From assembly GCF_900094585.1 (NCBI RefSeq), contig NZ_FMAG01000002.1, positions 822,007 through 886,006 on the forward strand: a stretch of DNA of 64,000 nt, read 5' to 3'. The DNA comes from Martinezella multihospitum (GTDB taxonomy: Bacteria > Pseudomonadota > Alphaproteobacteria > Rhizobiales > Rhizobiaceae). Position numbers and translations under genes: made by a program. The notes under the pieces were generated by a model that made no database searches, was not told where the DNA came from, and was given only the letters and a program-made list of their open reading frames with translations. Of this stretch, positions 54,536 through 64,000 are shown in pieces (position 1 is the first letter of the stretch; each line of letters begins with the position of its first letter).

Positions 54536-55714
54536 TTGTTTCGTATTGGCGCCGTACTTTGTTGCGTGGTTCTGGCGGGATGTAATTCCGTTTCGAGCGA
54601 AGGTCCGCTGGCTGGCGCTATTGTAAAAGATGCCGGTCAATCCAGTGTCGAATTGGGTCGCAGGAATGCCGCAGTTTTCGACATTGTCGACATCGACAGC
54701 CGCAGTGCGCGCCTGGTTTCCGACTACGTTTCCTCCACGCTCAATCGCCGGTTTGGCATGGGCGGTGGTGTCGGTCCGGTCGTTATCGGTGTCGGCGACG
54801 CATTGAAGGTCACGATTTTCGAAGCTGGCGCCGATGGCCTGTTTTCGACGGCGCAATCGAAGCAGGTATCGCTCGATATCGTCGTGCAGCCGGACGGTAC
54901 GGCAGCAATCCCTTATGCCGGCTCGGTTCGATTCGCAGGCAAGACGCTTGACCAGGCTCGCAAGGCAATCCTGGCGGCTCTGGCAACCAAGGCCGTTGAG
55001 CCGGATGTTATCGTAACAAGCATGGGCACGCCGTCGCGGACCGTCACCGTTTCGGGTGCGGTCGGCCGTCCTTCCATGGTTCCGCTCGATCTGACCAAGG
55101 AAAAGATCACCGAAGTCATCGCCAAGGCCGGTGGCCCCTCGACGCAACCTTACGAAACCTATGTTACGCTGGTTCGCGGCAGCAGGACCGGAACGGTTCT
55201 GCTGAAGTCGATCATCGAGCATCCTTCGGAAGATATCTATGTCCAGCCGGGCGACCAGATTTTCCTCGTCCGCGATCCAAGAACCTTCACCTTGCTCGGC
55301 TCCGTTCGTGGGGACGGCCGCATCGAGTTCGGGGCGAACGATCTAAATCTGCTTGAGGCCGTAGCCCTCGGTCATGGCGCGATCGACGACTCGAGCAATG
55401 CCAAGGGCTTCTTCCTGTTCCGCTACGAAGAGCCTGAAATCGCCAAGATTCTGCTCAGCCCCGCTCGTTTCCAGGACCTGTTGCGCAAGGGTATGGTGCC
55501 GGATGCCAAGGGGCGCTATCCGATCGTTTATCGGTTCGATATGTCCAATCCTGACAGCCTGATCGTGGGACAGACTTTCCCCGTCAAGAGCCGTGACGTC
55601 ATCTACGTGTCGCGCCATCCGTCCGTCGACATCAGGAAGTTCTTGAATCTTATCGGTACGCCGCTAGGCATCGCGTCCCAGGGAGCAGCAACAGCGGTGA
55701 ATCTGGGGCAGTAA
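54536..55714 (+). CDS. Wza/KpsD-type capsule export lipoprotein
   Basis: A 392-aa outer-membrane lipoprotein. TTG start (54536) with TTGAGG seven bases upstream, signal peptide and lipobox VVLAGC. The Poly_export domain (GVGDALKVTIFEAGADG, AAIPYAGSVRFAGKTLDQAR) is followed by two SLBB-like repeats (VTVSGAVGRPSMVPLDL and FTLLGSVRGDGRIEFG). Length is close to E. coli Wza. It would form the outer-membrane exit for capsule. Its position directly before rkpA matches the rkp-1 region of Sinorhizobium, where an export gene (rkpU) precedes rkpA; that correspondence is from memory. Confidence 0.88.
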   Translation: MFRIGAVLCCVVLAGCNSVSSEGPLAGAIVKDAGQSSVELGRRNAAVFDIVDIDSRSARLVSDYVSSTLNRRFGMGGGVGPVVIGVGDALKVTIFEAGADGLFSTAQSKQVSLDIVVQPDGTAAIPYAGSVRFAGKTLDQARKAILAALATKAVEPDVIVTSMGTPSRTVTVSGAVGRPSMVPLDLTKEKITEVIAKAGGPSTQPYETYVTLVRGSRTGTVLLKSIIEHPSEDIYVQPGDQIFLVRDPRTFTLLGSVRGDGRIEFGANDLNLLEAVALGHGAIDDSSNAKGFFLFRYEEPEIAKILLSPARFQDLLRKGMVPDAKGRYPIVYRFDMSNPDSLIVGQTFPVKSRDVIYVSRHPSVDIRKFLNLIGTPLGIASQGAATAVNLGQ

Positions 55715-56057
55715 TCCTGGAAAAATGGAGGGGCAGCGGTTCTGTCTGATCTACCTGCGCCCCTAATCATTGGCGGATGCCGACATCTGTATGATTGTGA
55801 CGGATCGTGCCTTGTCGGCAACGGAAATTCATCGCGAACTGACTTGTCGAAAACACGACAATCGTCGCAAGCAATAGCTGCGATCTTCGATTTGGATTAA
55901 AGAGTGTAAGAGATCGCATATTGCATCGGTTGTTGCGCTGCCGCATATTGGTTGCACACGCAATTTTTTTGTCGATAACAACCACAGATAATAACGTGCG
56001 CAGTTGATATTGAATTTGGCCAGTTTGGTGCACTTCTTCGAGTATTGCTGAGAGATC
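55715..56057. other. 343-base interval between the export gene and rkpA
   Basis: No gene-like frame or clear terminator was seen. It contains short runs of A/T near 55895-56000 that might hold the rkpA promoter. The rkpA start has no strong ribosome-binding site (GAGAGATC upstream). Confidence 0.4.
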
Positions 56058-59000
56058 ATGACAGTTGAAATTATCGGACGCGCAAGCGTTGCCCCAGGGG
56101 CGAGTTCGATTGAAGAACTGCAGCTTGTCCTCAAGGAGGGGCGTTGTACCGTAAGCCGCATACCAGAGGAGCGCTGGGATCTCGCGCGCTTTTGGCATCC
56201 GGCTGTTGGCATTCAGGGGAAGACTTACAGTTTTGCAGCCGGCGTCTTCGATAATGTCTACGCCTTCGATTCCGTGGTTTTCGGCCTTTCCCAGCGCGAA
56301 GCGATGCAGATGGACCCGCAGCAGCGCATCCTTCTGAATATAGTCTGGCGCGCTTTGGAAGATGCAAACCTGCCGATCGATGGATTTGAGGGGCAGCGCG
56401 TCGGCGTCTATGTCGGGGCATCCTCCCTTGAGTACGGCAATCTGACGTTGGAAGACCCTGCTTCGGGTAGCCCGTATTTCATGACGGGCAACACGCTTTC
56501 CATCGTGTCCAACCGCATCTCGCACATATTCGGATTGCGCGGACCGAGCATGACGATCGACACGGCCTGTTCGTCGTCGCTGGTTGCACTCGACCAGGCG
56601 GTGAAGGCGCTGGAGAGCGGCGAGATCGATACGGCGATCGTCGGCGGCATCAATATCCTGCTCAACCCCATGTCCTTTGTAGGTTTTGCCCAGGCGCGCA
56701 TGCTGTCGCCGGAAGGACTCTGCCGCGCCTATGATGACAACGGCCGCGGTTACGTCCGCGCAGAAGGTGGTGCGGCGATCGTATTGCGCCGGACGGACGT
56801 GGCGTTGCGCGAAAAGGACCGCAGCTATGCCAGGATACATGCCGTAGGCGTCAATTCTTCGGGACGTACCAACGGCATTTCCATGCCGTCCCGCGAGGCG
56901 CAGGCCGCCTTGCTTCAGTCGATCTATGAAGGCCGCAATATCGATGTCAATCGCATAGCCTTCATCGAAGGGCATGGAACGGGAACGAAGGTCGGCGACC
57001 CCGCCGAAATATGGGCGATCGGTGAAGTCATAGGCCGCAATCGGCGGGCGCCGGTGCCGATCGGTTCGATCAAGACCAATATCGGCCATACCGAACCCGC
57101 GTCCGGCCTTTTCGGACTGCTGAAGGCCGTCATTGCGCTTGAGAATAATTTCCTTCCGGCTTCGTTGCATTTCGACCACCCGAACGAGTCCATCGACTTC
57201 GAGGGTTTGAACGTTCGGGTCAACACAGCAACGATCGAGCTTCTTCCGGCCAAGCAGGCACGCTTTGCCGGGATCAATTCCTTCGGCTTCGGCGGAACGA
57301 ACGCTCACGTTGTCATCAGCGATCCCGATCCGATTGCTCCGCCGGAGCCGCCAATCCGGGGCGAGGGGGTCGTTTTTGCCGTCAGCGCCCATACGGCGTC
57401 GGCGCTTTCGACGCTACTTGAAGACTACAGGACCCGTCTTGAAACGGCCGAGCCCAAGGAGGCTCGTCAGATCGTCGCTTCCGCTGCCGCCAATCGCGAA
57501 CCCATGCGCCATCGCTTTGCTGCCCGCGCGAAGGACAGCGCGGCCGTGCTTGCCGCCATCGATGCGCATCTCGCAGGCAAAAATTCGGTCGGCGAGGCGG
57601 GCGAAGCTCCGGCGCAAGCTGCCAAGATCGCCTTCGTCTTTTCCGGCAACGGCGCGCAGTGGGCGGGAATGGGTGTCGGCGCTTATCAGGAAAACCGCCA
57701 TTTCCGGCAATGTTTTCAGTCCTTCAGCGCGCTCTTTGAATACTATCTCGGCGAGAAGCTGACCGATGTTCTGGTCGCTTCCGATCTTGCCGCACGCTTG
57801 GCCGATACCAAGATCGCGCAGCCGCTGTTGTTCGCAATCCAGGCTTCTCTTTCGGATTGCCTGTGGTCCATGGGGGTCAAGCCCGATGCGGTCTTCGGCC
57901 ATTCGGTCGGCGAAATCGCAGCCGCTTATGCCGCCAAGGCGCTGACGGCTGCCGAAGCGGTTGCAATCGTCGCCAAGCGCTCGCTGCATCAGGATCTCCT
58001 TGCCGGCGAAGGCAAGATGGCAGCCGTTGTGCTTGGCGAGGATGCCGCGCTGGCCTTTGCGAAATCCAAGGGTCTCGACAGTATATGTATCGCGGCGATC
58101 AATGCTCCGAATTCGGTAACGATCTCCGGTCCGGCCGATGAGATAGAGGCCTACAGGGACGCTGCGCGCAAATCCCAGATCGTCGCGCATGTTCTCGATA
58201 TCGATTATCCGTTCCACCATCCGATCATCGACCGCGCCAAAGAGGCTTTTTTCGCGGATCTGCCCGATCTCGCGCCGGATAGCGGCACGGGGATCTTCAT
58301 TTCGACGGTGACCGGCGAACTGCGCGACGGGCGCCTGCTGGATACCCAATATTGGTGGCGCAATGTTCGGGATCCCGTGCTCTTCAAGGCTGGTTGTCAG
58401 GCCGCGATAGCGATGGGATGCAACCTCTTCATCGAGATTTCGCCGCGCCCGATCCTGTCGAACTATGTGGCGGAGATCGCCAAACAGGCATCGGTTCAGG
58501 TCATTGCGATACCGACCTTGCTACGGGAGGCGCCCGTCGCCGACCATGATCCAGTTTCGCAATCATTTGCGCGGGCAGTCGCCAATGGAGCGCCTGCGCT
58601 GCGTGCCCGCGGCAGCGCCACCCGCAACGCCTTCGTCAAACTGCCGTCCCTGCCTTTCGAGCCGGTGGAGCTCCGCACCCCTCCAACGACGGACGAGATC
58701 GATATCTTCGGTCGGGATCGCAAGAGCCCATATACGCTGCTCGGCTGGCGCGCCGATCTCAATGGTTCGAATTGGAAGAACCATCTCGATGCCCGTCTCT
58801 TCCCCGATCTTGCCGAACATGTGGTCGACGGCAAGGCAATCATGCCGGGCAGCGGCTTCGTCGAGATCGCGGTAACTGCGGCGCAACGCTATTACGGGAC
58901 GGATGAGGTTGAAATCGGCAATCTCGAAATCATCAGGCCGCTCGAATTGTCCCAGGATCGAATGGTCGAACTGTCGACCATCCTGTCGCCTGAGACCGGA

Positions 59001-62000
59001 GATATCGAGATCCGGTCACGCGAACGCCTAAGCCATGACGAATGGACGGTTCATGTGGTTGGACGTTGCCGCAAGCCGCTGGCGGGCGAGGGGGACAACA
59101 AGTCCTTCGAGCGATCGGGCAATGAGCGCAAATCAACGTTGACCTCCGATGTGACTTACGAAACGGCGGAACGTTTCGGATTGCATTATGGCCCGCATTT
59201 CCAGCTTCTGTCCAAAGCCGTGGCCTTCGGTCATCATGTGATCGAAGTGGATCTGAAGCCGGCCGCTCCGCCATCTCATCCGTTCGGCAGCTATAATCTC
59301 AACCCCATGTCGGTCGACGCGGCGTTTCACGGTCTCGTCGCATTGTTCGATCAGTTCTCCGGCGACGAAACCGGTGCTCCCTATATTCCCGTTCATTTCG
59401 GTACCGTGAGAGCTTTCGGCAAGGGAAGACCGATCGTCAAAGCCATTATCGAGATCGAGCGGTTCAGCGCGAATTCGATCAAGGCCCGTTTCACCCTGTT
59501 CGATGCAGATGGCACGCCGGTCGTCGTTCTTGACGATAGCCGTTTCCGCCGTACGCAGCTGCGCCGCAGGGCGACGCTCGATTCCGTCGCTTTTCATTAT
59601 GAGAGCGTGCCTTCGGCTCTTTTCGCCGGTGGAGACAGATCCAGTGCCGGTACACGGCGGATTTCGTCGCATGGTGGCTCCGACGGGAACCATGTGCTCA
59701 ACAACGCAAGTCTTCTTCTTGATGCCGCGATCTATCGGGCCTGCCATGATATCGCGCTGAAGGTTGCGGACCGCAACGGTACTGTTGCATTCTCCGGGCT
59801 TCCCGGCGATCCCGAGTTCAGGTCTTTCCTCGTCAATTGCCTTTACATTCTGGAAGATGCCGGCATCGCGGAGACGGGAGACGGCAGGTGGCATGTTCCC
59901 CTGGAGCCGACGCTGCCGCCGGTGGCGGAGCTGCTGCAGGAAATCTATCGCGAGGACGCCGGGCGCGTGGCCGAGAGTGTCCTCGTTGGCGATGCCTATC
60001 GCGAGACGCTCGAGCATCTGGCGATGATACGTCCGCATGTGCTGGGGCGTGAGCCTGCGGCCCAAGGCGCAAACATGCCGGGCGGGGCGACGCTGGAGCA
60101 TGTGCTTGTCCATTCTCCCTTGAGCCAGAGGCGGCTTTCGATGCTAGCGGAGGCATTGGCTTCCTCCGTCGAGGCGAAGGACGGGGCGATCGGGCACGTT
60201 CTGGAGGTCGGCTCGGTATCGGTGGCTTTCAGTCGAAAGCTGGCAACGATCGCCGCGGTCGCAGGTGCATGTCTCGTGATCGCCGAGCCGCGCGAGCAAG
60301 CCCGCCGAGCATTGGAGATCGCCTTCGAGCGTGATGCGCATGTTATTGTGGTTGATCCGGCCAGGCTGGCGGACCGCCATGTCGCCGACATCGTGGTCGC
60401 CTCCGGCGATCAGAGCCAGCATCTGATGCGCCACAATGACGAGATCAAGCGGATGGTCCGGTCGGTCGCCGCCGGCGGCGCGCAGTTGCTGCTCGCCGAT
60501 CGCGCGCCGAGCGCTTTCAATGATTTTGTCTTCGGCCTGTCCGAAGGCTGGTTTGCCGATAGCCAGTCGCCGGAATTCCCGGTCGGACGGCTTGGCACAC
60601 CTCAGCAGATTGCCGATCTCCTCGAGACCCTGGGCTTTGCCAAGCCTCTGATCCAGGAGCAGACTTTCCCCGAAGGCGCACTGATCACGGTGTCGGCCGT
60701 ATCCGAGCGGCAGCCGGAAGAGAATTCTGCCGTGGAAGCCACCGATCCGATCCTGATCTTGTCGGAGCAGGGCGGGAAGGGTCTCGGCAAGCCGGGCAAG
60801 CATATAACGGTCATCGATCTCGGCGGATCGTCTCCGGATATTGTCGACGCTCTCGATGCCATTGATCCGACTACTCGCCGCGTCGTTTATCTTGCGGATA
60901 TGAACCGCGGCGATACAGCGGAACTCTCGTTGTCTCGTCTCTCGGCGTTCACGCAGTTGGCGAGCCTGTTGTCGCAGAACAGCGATGGAGCGCGGCCTCG
61001 ACTGGTCATCGTGGCGTCGGGCGGCTCTCCTCTGTCGGTTGGCTCTATCGATGATGCCAACGCCGGCCTATGGGCTTTCGGCCGCGTCCTTCAGAACGAG
61101 TACGATGCATTTGACGTGCATCTGCTGGATGCCGATACGGCTGGCGGCCGAACGCTCTCGGTGGTCGATACCCTGATGATGGCGGAAACGGACAATAGGG
61201 AATGGTTCCTGGATCGCGCGACCGGAAAGATCCGGGAAATCCGGGCTGTGGCTGGTCCCTTCGATGCCATCGAAGCGAGCCGCAGTGATTTCACAGCAGC
61301 AACGATCCGCCAGCATGTGAGCGGGCGTCTGGATAGCGTGGCCTGGGAGGAGACGGGTCTTCCCGCGCCCGACGAAGGAGAGGTTGTGATCTCCGTCGAA
61401 GCCACCGGCCTCAATTTCCGGGATGTCATGTGGGCTATGGGCCTTCTGCCCGAAGAAGCATTGGAAGACGGCTTTGCCGGTGCCACGATCGGCATGGAAT
61501 TCGCCGGGCGAATTCTTGCTGTGGGCGATGCGGTCGATGATCTCAAGCCGGGCGATAAGGTGATGGGGATCGGGCCTGCCGCATTCTCAACTCATGTGTG
61601 CGTCCATCGCGACGGTGTGACAAAGCTGCCGGAGCGGATGGAAACCGTTGCCGCTGCCACTGTGCCGGTTGCCTTTCTGACCGCCTATTATGCGATGGTC
61701 GAGCTTGGGCGCATTCAGCCTGACGAGACCATCCTGATTCATGGAGCTGCCGGTGGTGTCGGTCTGGCTGCGCTCCAGATTGCCAAGCACAGGGGTGCCA
61801 AGGTGATCGCCACGGCCGGCACGGTCGAGAAGCGCGGCTTCCTCGAGATGCTCGGCGCCGATCATGTGCTTGATTCCCGCTCGCTGGATTTCGTGTCCGG
61901 CGTGCGGCGGCTTACGGGCGGTGAAGGTGTTGATCTCGTTCTCAATTCGCTCTTTTCGGAAGCGATGGAGCGGAGCATCGAGCTGGTCAAGCCCTTCGGC

Positions 62001-63521
62001 CGCTTCCTGGAGCTTGGCAAGCGTGACTATTACGCCGACCGCAAGATCGGCCTGCGTCCGTTCCGGCGCAATGTCAGCTATTTCGGTATCGACGCCGATC
62101 AGCTTCTGGTCAATGTCCCCGATCTGACACGGCGCATCTTCAAGGAGATCGGCCAGCTTTTCGCCGAGGAAAAGCTGACGCCGCTGCCATATCGCGCCTT
62201 CGCTTATGACGAGATCGGCAACGCTTTCCGGCTGATGCAGAATGCCGGCCATATCGGCAAGATCGTGGTGCGGCCGCCTGTTGCGGGTGTCGACAACGTC
62301 CTGCGAGCGCCTGCGAAATCCCTGCGTTTCGATGCCAGGGGCGTTTTCCTGGTTGCGGGCGGCATTGGCGGCTTCGGCCTATCCGCCGCTGATTGGCTTG
62401 TTTCCAAGGGTGCGCGCCGCATGGCGCTGTGCTCGCGTCGAGGCATTGCCGATACAGAAACGAAAAAGGCGATCGCCGATTGGGCCAAGCGGGGTGTCGT
62501 GACGACGCTGCATGCCTGCGATATCACCGATGCTGCCGCGGTCGAGACGCTGCTTGCCTCGCTTCGCGCCGAAGGCCCGCTGAAGGGGGTCGTTCATGCC
62601 GCCATGGTTCTGGACGACGCGCTGCTTGCCAACCTGACGCCGGAGCGCAATCGTCCCGTTCTCGAGGTCAAGATCCGTGGCGCCGAAAACCTGGATCGTC
62701 TGACGCGGGACGACAAGCTGGAGCTTTTCCTGCTGTTCTCCTCGGCAACGACCATGCTCGGCAATCCTGGCCAGGCGAATTATGTGATGGCAAACGGCTA
62801 TCTGGAGGGCCTGGCGCGTGCGCGCCGCGCTGCCGGCAAGCCCGCGCTCGCCGTCGGTTTCGGCGCCATCGCCGACAAGGGCTTCCTTGCCCGCAACATC
62901 GAGGTCAATGATCTCCTCTCCAAGCGCATTGGTAAGGCAGCGCTGAAGGCACGCGACGCTCTGGAGCAGGTCGAGCGTTATATGCTGGCGGACAGAGGTG
63001 CGGTCGATGCGGCGGCGATCATGATCGCCGAGATCGATTGGAGCGCCGTTCGCCTGCTGCCGATCTCCGGCCGGTCGCTGTTCGAGCCGCTGATGCGGCA
63101 TGCGGGCAGCCATCAGGCCCTCAACGAGGGAGATGGCATCGATCTTAAGGAACTGATCAGGGGGAAATCGGAAGGGGAGGCTCAGGCCGCCCTGCATGCG
63201 CTCGTCGCTGCGGAGATCGCCGCCATCCTGCGCGTGACGGAAGACACGGTGACGCCCGACAAGGTTCTGAAGGATATCGGGCTCGACAGCCTGATGGCGA
63301 TGGAGCTCGGCATGAGCTTCCAGCAGAAGACCGGCTTCGATATTCCTCTGAGTGGCGTCGGCGAGGGTACGACCGTGGGCGATGTCGTCAGCCGCTTGCG
63401 TGATCGTGTCATGAATCGCAATGGTGATGATGCTAATGGTGACGCGGCAGGTGATGACGGCGTGGTCGAGCGTCTGGCGCGCAGCCATGCCTCAGACCAG
63501 GAAAAAAGGGCCGTCCAGTGA
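56058..63521 (+). CDS. rkpA: RkpA-type iterative polyketide/fatty-acid synthase
   Basis: A 2487-aa type I synthase. Domains: KS (about 1-420; Cys171 in DTACSSS, His306 in EGHGTGT, His344 in NIGHTEP), AT (about 515-830; Ser616 in GHSVGE), DH (about 890-1170; His921 in HVVDGKAIMPG, Asp1087), methyltransferase-like remnant (about 1250-1600), ER (about 1745-2065; NADPH site HGAAGGVGLAA), KR (about 2090-2290; VAGGIGGFG, Tyr2242) and ACP (about 2370-2450; Ser2411 in GLDSL). The full reductive set implies a saturated acyl chain. In Sinorhizobium rkpA makes a lipid needed for capsular polysaccharide. The methyltransferase motif I reads LEVGSVSVAF, lacking GxGxG, so it is probably inactive. Confidence 0.95.
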   Translation: MTVEIIGRASVAPGASSIEELQLVLKEGRCTVSRIPEERWDLARFWHPAVGIQGKTYSFAAGVFDNVYAFDSVVFGLSQREAMQMDPQQRILLNIVWRALEDANLPIDGFEGQRVGVYVGASSLEYGNLTLEDPASGSPYFMTGNTLSIVSNRISHIFGLRGPSMTIDTACSSSLVALDQAVKALESGEIDTAIVGGINILLNPMSFVGFAQARMLSPEGLCRAYDDNGRGYVRAEGGAAIVLRRTDVALREKDRSYARIHAVGVNSSGRTNGISMPSREAQAALLQSIYEGRNIDVNRIAFIEGHGTGTKVGDPAEIWAIGEVIGRNRRAPVPIGSIKTNIGHTEPASGLFGLLKAVIALENNFLPASLHFDHPNESIDFEGLNVRVNTATIELLPAKQARFAGINSFGFGGTNAHVVISDPDPIAPPEPPIRGEGVVFAVSAHTASALSTLLEDYRTRLETAEPKEARQIVASAAANREPMRHRFAARAKDSAAVLAAIDAHLAGKNSVGEAGEAPAQAAKIAFVFSGNGAQWAGMGVGAYQENRHFRQCFQSFSALFEYYLGEKLTDVLVASDLAARLADTKIAQPLLFAIQASLSDCLWSMGVKPDAVFGHSVGEIAAAYAAKALTAAEAVAIVAKRSLHQDLLAGEGKMAAVVLGEDAALAFAKSKGLDSICIAAINAPNSVTISGPADEIEAYRDAARKSQIVAHVLDIDYPFHHPIIDRAKEAFFADLPDLAPDSGTGIFISTVTGELRDGRLLDTQYWWRNVRDPVLFKAGCQAAIAMGCNLFIEISPRPILSNYVAEIAKQASVQVIAIPTLLREAPVADHDPVSQSFARAVANGAPALRARGSATRNAFVKLPSLPFEPVELRTPPTTDEIDIFGRDRKSPYTLLGWRADLNGSNWKNHLDARLFPDLAEHVVDGKAIMPGSGFVEIAVTAAQRYYGTDEVEIGNLEIIRPLELSQDRMVELSTILSPETGDIEIRSRERLSHDEWTVHVVGRCRKPLAGEGDNKSFERSGNERKSTLTSDVTYETAERFGLHYGPHFQLLSKAVAFGHHVIEVDLKPAAPPSHPFGSYNLNPMSVDAAFHGLVALFDQFSGDETGAPYIPVHFGTVRAFGKGRPIVKAIIEIERFSANSIKARFTLFDADGTPVVVLDDSRFRRTQLRRRATLDSVAFHYESVPSALFAGGDRSSAGTRRISSHGGSDGNHVLNNASLLLDAAIYRACHDIALKVADRNGTVAFSGLPGDPEFRSFLVNCLYILEDAGIAETGDGRWHVPLEPTLPPVAELLQEIYREDAGRVAESVLVGDAYRETLEHLAMIRPHVLGREPAAQGANMPGGATLEHVLVHSPLSQRRLSMLAEALASSVEAKDGAIGHVLEVGSVSVAFSRKLATIAAVAGACLVIAEPREQARRALEIAFERDAHVIVVDPARLADRHVADIVVASGDQSQHLMRHNDEIKRMVRSVAAGGAQLLLADRAPSAFNDFVFGLSEGWFADSQSPEFPVGRLGTPQQIADLLETLGFAKPLIQEQTFPEGALITVSAVSERQPEENSAVEATDPILILSEQGGKGLGKPGKHITVIDLGGSSPDIVDALDAIDPTTRRVVYLADMNRGDTAELSLSRLSAFTQLASLLSQNSDGARPRLVIVASGGSPLSVGSIDDANAGLWAFGRVLQNEYDAFDVHLLDADTAGGRTLSVVDTLMMAETDNREWFLDRATGKIREIRAVAGPFDAIEASRSDFTAATIRQHVSGRLDSVAWEETGLPAPDEGEVVISVEATGLNFRDVMWAMGLLPEEALEDGFAGATIGMEFAGRILAVGDAVDDLKPGDKVMGIGPAAFSTHVCVHRDGVTKLPERMETVAAATVPVAFLTAYYAMVELGRIQPDETILIHGAAGGVGLAALQIAKHRGAKVIATAGTVEKRGFLEMLGADHVLDSRSLDFVSGVRRLTGGEGVDLVLNSLFSEAMERSIELVKPFGRFLELGKRDYYADRKIGLRPFRRNVSYFGIDADQLLVNVPDLTRRIFKEIGQLFAEEKLTPLPYRAFAYDEIGNAFRLMQNAGHIGKIVVRPPVAGVDNVLRAPAKSLRFDARGVFLVAGGIGGFGLSAADWLVSKGARRMALCSRRGIADTETKKAIADWAKRGVVTTLHACDITDAAAVETLLASLRAEGPLKGVVHAAMVLDDALLANLTPERNRPVLEVKIRGAENLDRLTRDDKLELFLLFSSATTMLGNPGQANYVMANGYLEGLARARRAAGKPALAVGFGAIADKGFLARNIEVNDLLSKRIGKAALKARDALEQVERYMLADRGAVDAAAIMIAEIDWSAVRLLPISGRSLFEPLMRHAGSHQALNEGDGIDLKELIRGKSEGEAQAALHALVAAEIAAILRVTEDTVTPDKVLKDIGLDSLMAMELGMSFQQKTGFDIPLSGVGEGTTVGDVVSRLRDRVMNRNGDDANGDAAGDDGVVERLARSHASDQEKRAVQ

Positions 63522-64000
63522 CCACGTATGATGCTGATGATGGCAATCCGGCGGAGCAGAAGAAAAGCAAGCTGCTCGAGCAGATGCGCCGTGTTGGCGA
63601 ATCCTCTGGCCGTAACCGGACCGAGCGGCTGAACCGGCAGCCGCAGGCACAACCGCGCCAGGTAACGCGCTTCGAGGATCTGCCCGAATACAAGCGCGTC
63701 GCAACGCAGCGCATCGCGGGTGAATTGCTTGGCGTTGCCAATCCCTTCTACCGGTCGCACGATGCTGCCGCGGGCGCGACGACGCGCATCGGCGGGCGCG
63801 AGTTCGTCAATTTTGCTTCCTATGACTACTTGGCGACCAATACCGACCCGCATGTCGCCGCACGTGCCAAAGAGGCGATCGATCGTTTCGGAATTTCGGC
63901 GTCGGCTAGCCGCCTTGTGGCAGGAGAGCGGCCTGGTCATGTCGAGCTCGAGCGTAGGCTCGCCGCAGTCTATGGCGTCGATGCCGCCGTCTGCTTCGTC
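63518..64000 (+). CDS. rkpG: RkpG-like PLP-dependent acyltransferase (partial, runs off the window)
   Basis: The first 161 codons are open to the window edge. The GTG start overlaps the rkpA stop (GTGA, 63518-63521), so the two are translationally coupled. After a basic, low-complexity tail of about 55 residues, the sequence RIGGREFVNFASYDYLATN and SASASRLVAGERPGHVELER matches the alpha-oxoamine synthase family (BioF, Kbl, serine palmitoyltransferase). In Sinorhizobium the gene after rkpA is rkpG, of this family, thought to condense the RkpA acyl product with an amino acid. The PLP lysine lies beyond the window. Confidence 0.88.
   Translation, partial: MTTYDADDGNPAEQKKSKLLEQMRRVGESSGRNRTERLNRQPQAQPRQVTRFEDLPEYKRVATQRIAGELLGVANPFYRSHDAAAGATTRIGGREFVNFASYDYLATNTDPHVAARAKEAIDRFGISASASRLVAGERPGHVELERRLAAVYGVDAAVCFV

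Overview
The window looks like chromosomal DNA of a Rhizobiaceae member (Rhizobium or a close relative). Evidence: a tRNA-Pro(GGG); the core order clpP-clpX-lon-hupB; rplM-rpsI, argC and ctaA; small alphaproteobacterial families (BA14K, DUF2842); a dispersed palindromic intergenic element typical of rhizobia; and two surface-polysaccharide loci, one holding the giant polyketide/fatty-acid-synthase-like gene rkpA. I see no phage, transposase, CRISPR array, plasmid replication gene or rRNA. The species cannot be fixed from the sequence alone.

Layout. 1-3.9 kb: small envelope and unknown genes (BA14K protein, tRNA-Pro, anchored nuclease-like protein, a secreted-protein gene broken by an in-frame TAG, PHB-depolymerase-type esterase, small XRE regulator). 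4.0-13.6 kb: an export-polysaccharide locus. On the minus strand it reads Wza-type lipoprotein, glycosyltransferase, polyprenyl-phosphate glycosylphosphotransferase, Wzy-like polymerase, glycosyltransferase, with 4-base start/stop overlaps. On the plus strand it has a divergent Wzc-like chain-length protein whose kinase motifs are all degraded. A BioF2-type acyltransferase converges on it. Content and neighbours resemble the unipolar polysaccharide/glucomannan loci of agrobacteria and rhizobia (inference). 13.7-21.8 kb: housekeeping (DUF2842, ctaA, a Tlde1/DUF2778 protein, argC, speB, rpsI, rplM, an EamA transporter). 21.85-22.67 kb: an AT-rich gene-free stretch with a diverged 52-base direct duplication.

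23-29.6 kb: CoA-binding protein, O-acetylhomoserine sulfhydrylase, cupin, then pstSCAB behind a clear Pho box but without phoU or phoB. 29.7-36.9 kb: a membrane GGDEF protein, then clpP, clpX, lon and a HU gene, several ended by strong intrinsic terminators. 37-45.2 kb: RibD/DHFR-like reductase with divergent HxlR regulator, SDR and aldo/keto reductases, and a YhaO/YhaN (SbcD/SbcC-like) nuclease-ATPase pair.

45.2-64 kb: a capsule (K-antigen type) locus. A minus-strand operon carries an unknown protein, two KpsE-type co-polymerases around one KpsT-type ATPase, a GT-B-like protein and a double-domain GT2. A methyltransferase gene lies upstream, and no KpsM permease is present. Divergently, a Wza-type lipoprotein is followed by rkpA (KS-AT-DH-pseudoMT-ER-KR-ACP, 2487 aa) and the start of an rkpG-like gene that runs off the window. 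Together these would make a specialised lipid and export a capsular polysaccharide. The least explained items are the KpsE-KpsT-KpsE set without a permease, the unknown protein beside it, the orphan terminator-like hairpin ahead of the Wza/rkpA unit, the kinase-dead Wzc-like protein, and the 52-base duplication. No wholly new system could be established from sequence reading alone.
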